From the NCBI GenBank assembly GCA_025924435.1, contig JAICIL010000067.1, positions 1 to 16,548 on the forward strand: a DNA stretch of 16,548 nucleotides. Reading direction: 5' to 3'. Below the pieces are notes generated by a model. The model was not told the DNA's origin. It saw only the letters and a list, made by a program, of their open reading frames with translations, and did no database searches. The translations under genes and the position numbers were made by a program. This document shows, in pieces, positions 14,788 through 16,548 of this stretch; positions within the stretch are counted from its first letter, which is position 1, and each line of letters begins with the position of its first letter. This DNA is from Chloroflexia bacterium. GTDB lineage: Bacteria; Chloroflexota; Chloroflexia; Thermomicrobiales; JALYUS01.

Positions 14788-14796
14788 TGCTATACT
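14788..14796 (+). promoter_or_regulatory. Extended -10 promoter for the second M20 gene
   Basis: TGCTATACT fits the TGnTATAAT pattern and is identical to the candidate before the RraA-like gene. It starts a transcript upstream of the 14808-14911 repeat, whose hairpin would then lie in a leader of about 150 nt. Confidence 0.42.
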
Positions 14797-14807
14797 GCCG
14801 CAATGTT

Positions 14808-14911
14808 CCGTACGGGCGGTTCGCGAGCCGCCCTCCCCGTCGCTCATGCTTTCCTTCTCCCGCGACGGTTTCGATGACTCAGAGAGGGCGGTTCACGAAC
14901 CGCCCGTACGG
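14808..14911. repeat. Inverted pair of GGGCGGTTCGCGARCCGCCC repeats
   Basis: The 26-mers at 14808-14833 and 14886-14911 are reverse complements at 24 of 26 positions. Each also contains its own near-palindrome (GGGCGGTTC/GARCCGCCC). They flank 52 bp without coding signs. The structure is MITE-like and lies in the gap before the second M20 gene. Confidence 0.85.
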
Positions 14912-14955
14912 ATTGATTTGTGACATTGTGGGCAGCGAAAGAGGGCAGAGGGACG

Positions 14956-16176
14956 ATGGCGGAGGCGGGGCTGCGCGACAAGGTCGTGCGGGCGATTGAC
15001 GACGCGACGGGCGACATCCTCGCGGTGAGCCGGTTCATCCACGCGCACCCGGAGGTCGCCATGCAGGAGGTCGCCTCCTCCCAGGCGGTCGCGGAGATGC
15101 TGGAGCGGTACGGCTTCGCGACCGAACGCGGCATCGCGGACTTGCCGACCGCCTTCCGCGCCGAGAAGGGGCAGGGCGCGCCGCGCATCGCCTTCCTCTC
15201 CGAGTACGACGCGCTCCCCGGCCTCGGCCACGCCTGCGGGCACAACCTGATCGCCTGTGCGGGGATGGGCGCGGGGATCGGCCTTGCTGCCGCGCTGGAC
15301 GATCTCGCGGGTACGGTCGTCGTCTTCGGCACGCCCGCCGAGGAAGCGGTCGGCGGCAAGGTGATCATGGCGCGGCACGGCGTCTTCGACGACATTGACG
15401 CCGCGCTGGGCGCGCACCCCGGCACGAACGAGGCAACCGTGCCGACCGAGCCGGGCAGCGGCCTCTCGCTCGCCGTCTCGACCGTCGTGATGGAGTTCCA
15501 CGGCCGCGCCGCGCACGCCGCCGCCGACCCCTACAACGGTGTCAATGCCCTCAATGCGGTGATTGAGACGTTCAACGGCATCAACGCGCTCCGGCAGCAT
15601 GTCACGCCGGACGCGCGCATCCACGGCATCATCACGCACGGCGGCGACGCCCCGAACATCGTGCCGGAGTATGCCCGCGCCGTCTTCTATGTCCGTGCGG
15701 CGACCGTGCGGGCGATGGAGCAACTCGTCGCGAAGGTGAAGCGGGTCGCGGAGGGCGCGGGGGAGATGACGGGCGCGCGCCTCGCCTGGAGCCGCCCGGA
15801 AGAGCCGTACACGGACATGATTACGAACCACACGCTCGCCCGCCGCGTCCGCCGCCACTTCGACGACCTCGGCCTGCACATGCCGCACCCGCGACTCGGC
15901 GAAGCGCTCGGCAGCACGGACTGGGGCAATGTCTCGTACATCGTGCCGTCGGTCGAGACGGGCTTCCCGATCACCGAGCAGGTGATCCCGTGGCACTCGG
16001 CGCAGGTCGTCGCGGCGGCGGACAGCGACCTCGGCTATGCGAATATGCTCCTCGCCGCCAAGGCGATGGCCCTCGCGGGGCTGGATCTGCTCATGGATGG
16101 TGGCCTCCTCCGCACCGTGAAGGAAGAGCACCGCCGCGCCCTCTCCGAACGGCAGGGCGACCGCGCGGCGCGGTGA
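14956..16176 (+). CDS. M20-family amidohydrolase (AbgB-like), paralogue 2
   Basis: A 406-aa paralogue of the gene at 12954. EYDALPGLGHACGHN at 83-97 carries Cys94 and His96; GTPAEE at 125-130 carries the Glu pair; His154 and His347 are the other metal-ligand candidates; HGGDAPNIVP is at 228-237 and DWGNVSYIVPS at 322-332. The stretch from DPYNGVNALN to YVRAA (191-248) is nearly the same as in the first copy, whereas the N-terminus and the residues after the Glu pair (AEEAVGGK against AEEGGGGK) differ, so substrate preference may have diverged. ATG 14956 was chosen over an upstream ATG at 14920 because GAGGGA precedes it and the protein then aligns with the paralogue. Repeat element B begins 3 nt after its stop. 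Confidence 0.92.
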   Translation: MAEAGLRDKVVRAIDDATGDILAVSRFIHAHPEVAMQEVASSQAVAEMLERYGFATERGIADLPTAFRAEKGQGAPRIAFLSEYDALPGLGHACGHNLIACAGMGAGIGLAAALDDLAGTVVVFGTPAEEAVGGKVIMARHGVFDDIDAALGAHPGTNEATVPTEPGSGLSLAVSTVVMEFHGRAAHAAADPYNGVNALNAVIETFNGINALRQHVTPDARIHGIITHGGDAPNIVPEYARAVFYVRAATVRAMEQLVAKVKRVAEGAGEMTGARLAWSRPEEPYTDMITNHTLARRVRRHFDDLGLHMPHPRLGEALGSTDWGNVSYIVPSVETGFPITEQVIPWHSAQVVAAADSDLGYANMLLAAKAMALAGLDLLMDGGLLRTVKEEHRRALSERQGDRAAR

Positions 16177-16179
16177 TGA

Positions 16180-16406
16180 CCTCTCCCCCGGCCCCTCCCC
16201 TAAAAGGGATGGGTGACTCATCTCGATAACCGAAGCCTTCCACATAATACCGATTCCTAGTGAGATATTCATATTCCGTCTGTTGGTAGCGCGGGCTTTC
16301 CAGCCTGCGATCCGGGAAGTGCCCCGCAGGAATCGGTATAACGCCTCGGCCTCTCGGCGGCTCACTCCCCTTCCCATGCCGAGGAACGGAAGGGTCGGGG
16401 GTTAGG
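16180..16406 (+). repeat. Repeat element B, same family as element A, interrupted by an insert
   Basis: It begins CCTCTCCCCCGGCCCC and ends GGTCGGGGGTTAGG, and carries CCCTAAAAGG, TGACTCATC and CTCCCCTTCC in the same order as the reverse complement of element A. Without the 16247-16339 insert it would be 134 bp, against 139 bp for A. It occupies most of the 16177-16489 non-coding stretch; the remainder is the leader of the transposase-like gene. Confidence 0.8.
16247..16339. mobile_element. 93-bp insertion with 12-bp inverted ends nested in element B
   Basis: ATACCGATTCCT (16247-16258) and AGGAATCGGTAT (16328-16339) are perfect reverse complements. The enclosed DNA is more AT-rich at its left side and includes GGCTTTCCAGCCTGCG (16294-16309), the repeat seen at position 1. 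Element A lacks this segment at the equivalent place. No clear target-site duplication was found. Confidence 0.55.
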
Positions 16407-16435
16407 AAACCTCTGGTGCTAGTGGTTGACATGGA

Positions 16436-16492
16436 CATGGGACGCTTCGATGCCGCCGGTGTCGAAGCGACCGCACCAAGGAGCGTCCCATG
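16436..16492 (+). promoter_or_regulatory. Leader hairpin covering the transposase start codon
   Basis: CATGGGACGCT (16436-16446) is perfectly complementary to AGCGTCCCATG (16482-16492), which contains the start codon and the end of AAGGAG (16478-16483). An alternative inner hairpin, CGCTTCGA (16443-16450) with TCGAAGCG (16462-16469), competes for part of the left arm. A TTGACA lies at 16426-16431. Confidence 0.6.
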
Positions 16493-16548
16493 TCTACCGA
16501 GGAGTTTACCATCGCCCTGTTCATCAAAGTGGACGACGCCATGCGCGA
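16490..16548 (+). CDS. Probable transposase, 5' fragment cut by the window end
   Basis: Only 19 codons are inside the window: MSTEEFTIALFIKVDDAMR. The pattern EEFxIALFxxVDD is like the N-termini of DDE transposases (IS4/IS982-like) that I recall from Chloroflexota and cyanobacteria, but the fragment is too short for family assignment. AAGGAG lies 6 nt upstream of the ATG. The gene follows directly after repeat element B, and its start codon is in a hairpin, as found in several insertion sequences that limit expression from outside transcripts. The left end of the element must lie between about 16407 and 16436 but was not defined. Confidence 0.55.
   Translation, partial: MSTEEFTIALFIKVDDAMR

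Noticed and set aside
11566..14911. CRISPR-like array from the repeated short motifs
   Set aside because: The repeats are inverted pairs of different families with irregular spacing, not direct repeats with unique spacers.
14893..16377. A 494-codon minus-strand open frame opposite the second M20 gene
   Set aside because: Runs through the M20 gene and repeat element B; sequence is composition-driven.

Overview
The window is bacterial, GC-rich chromosomal DNA. A hand-counted 60-base sample at 1501-1560 is 48/60 GC. Genes are dense on both strands and codons favour G/C at the third position. The mix (P450, RraA-like aldolase, tandem M20 amidohydrolases, a hybrid kinase, a PGI/PMI-type SIS protein) plus several families of short GC-rich interspersed inverted repeats suggests a Chloroflexota-like or similar environmental lineage. 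That assignment is a weak inference. No rRNA, tRNA or CRISPR was seen.

Layout. 1-467: a hairpin repeat, then a PaaI-type hotdog thioesterase (-). 636-1991: a cytochrome P450 (+). 2048-4052: a lower-GC block on the minus strand holding a possible 98-aa protein, a 262-aa protein with uracil-DNA-glycosylase-like features, and an unrecognised 302-aa protein whose start overlaps the 262-aa gene by 8 nt. This is the best candidate for an undescribed small system. 4115-4855: RraA-family aldolase (-), with a palindromic operator candidate downstream of its promoter. 5035-6015: SAM-dependent methyltransferase (+), divergent from it. 6123-6710: lipoprotein (+), overlapping tail-to-tail a 52-aa membrane protein (-). 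6934-10326: a large soluble hybrid histidine kinase (-) with two kinase cores around one receiver domain.

From 10536 to 16176 all genes run on the plus strand: an aspartate-semialdehyde dehydrogenase-like protein without the catalytic Cys, a PGI/PMI-type SIS protein without the expected catalytic Glu, an M20 amidohydrolase, a lower-GC 167-aa orphan and a second, paralogous M20 amidohydrolase. All but one of the gaps between or after these genes hold a short inverted-repeat element. Two of them (12757-12895 and 16180-16406) are inverted copies of one roughly 135-bp family, the second interrupted by a 93-bp insert with its own 12-bp inverted ends. The window ends in the start of a probable transposase gene whose start codon lies inside a hairpin.

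The kinase, P450 and thioesterase look like independent units. The plus-strand run may be partly co-expressed, but its gaps (86-192 nt) and internal promoter candidates argue against one tight operon.
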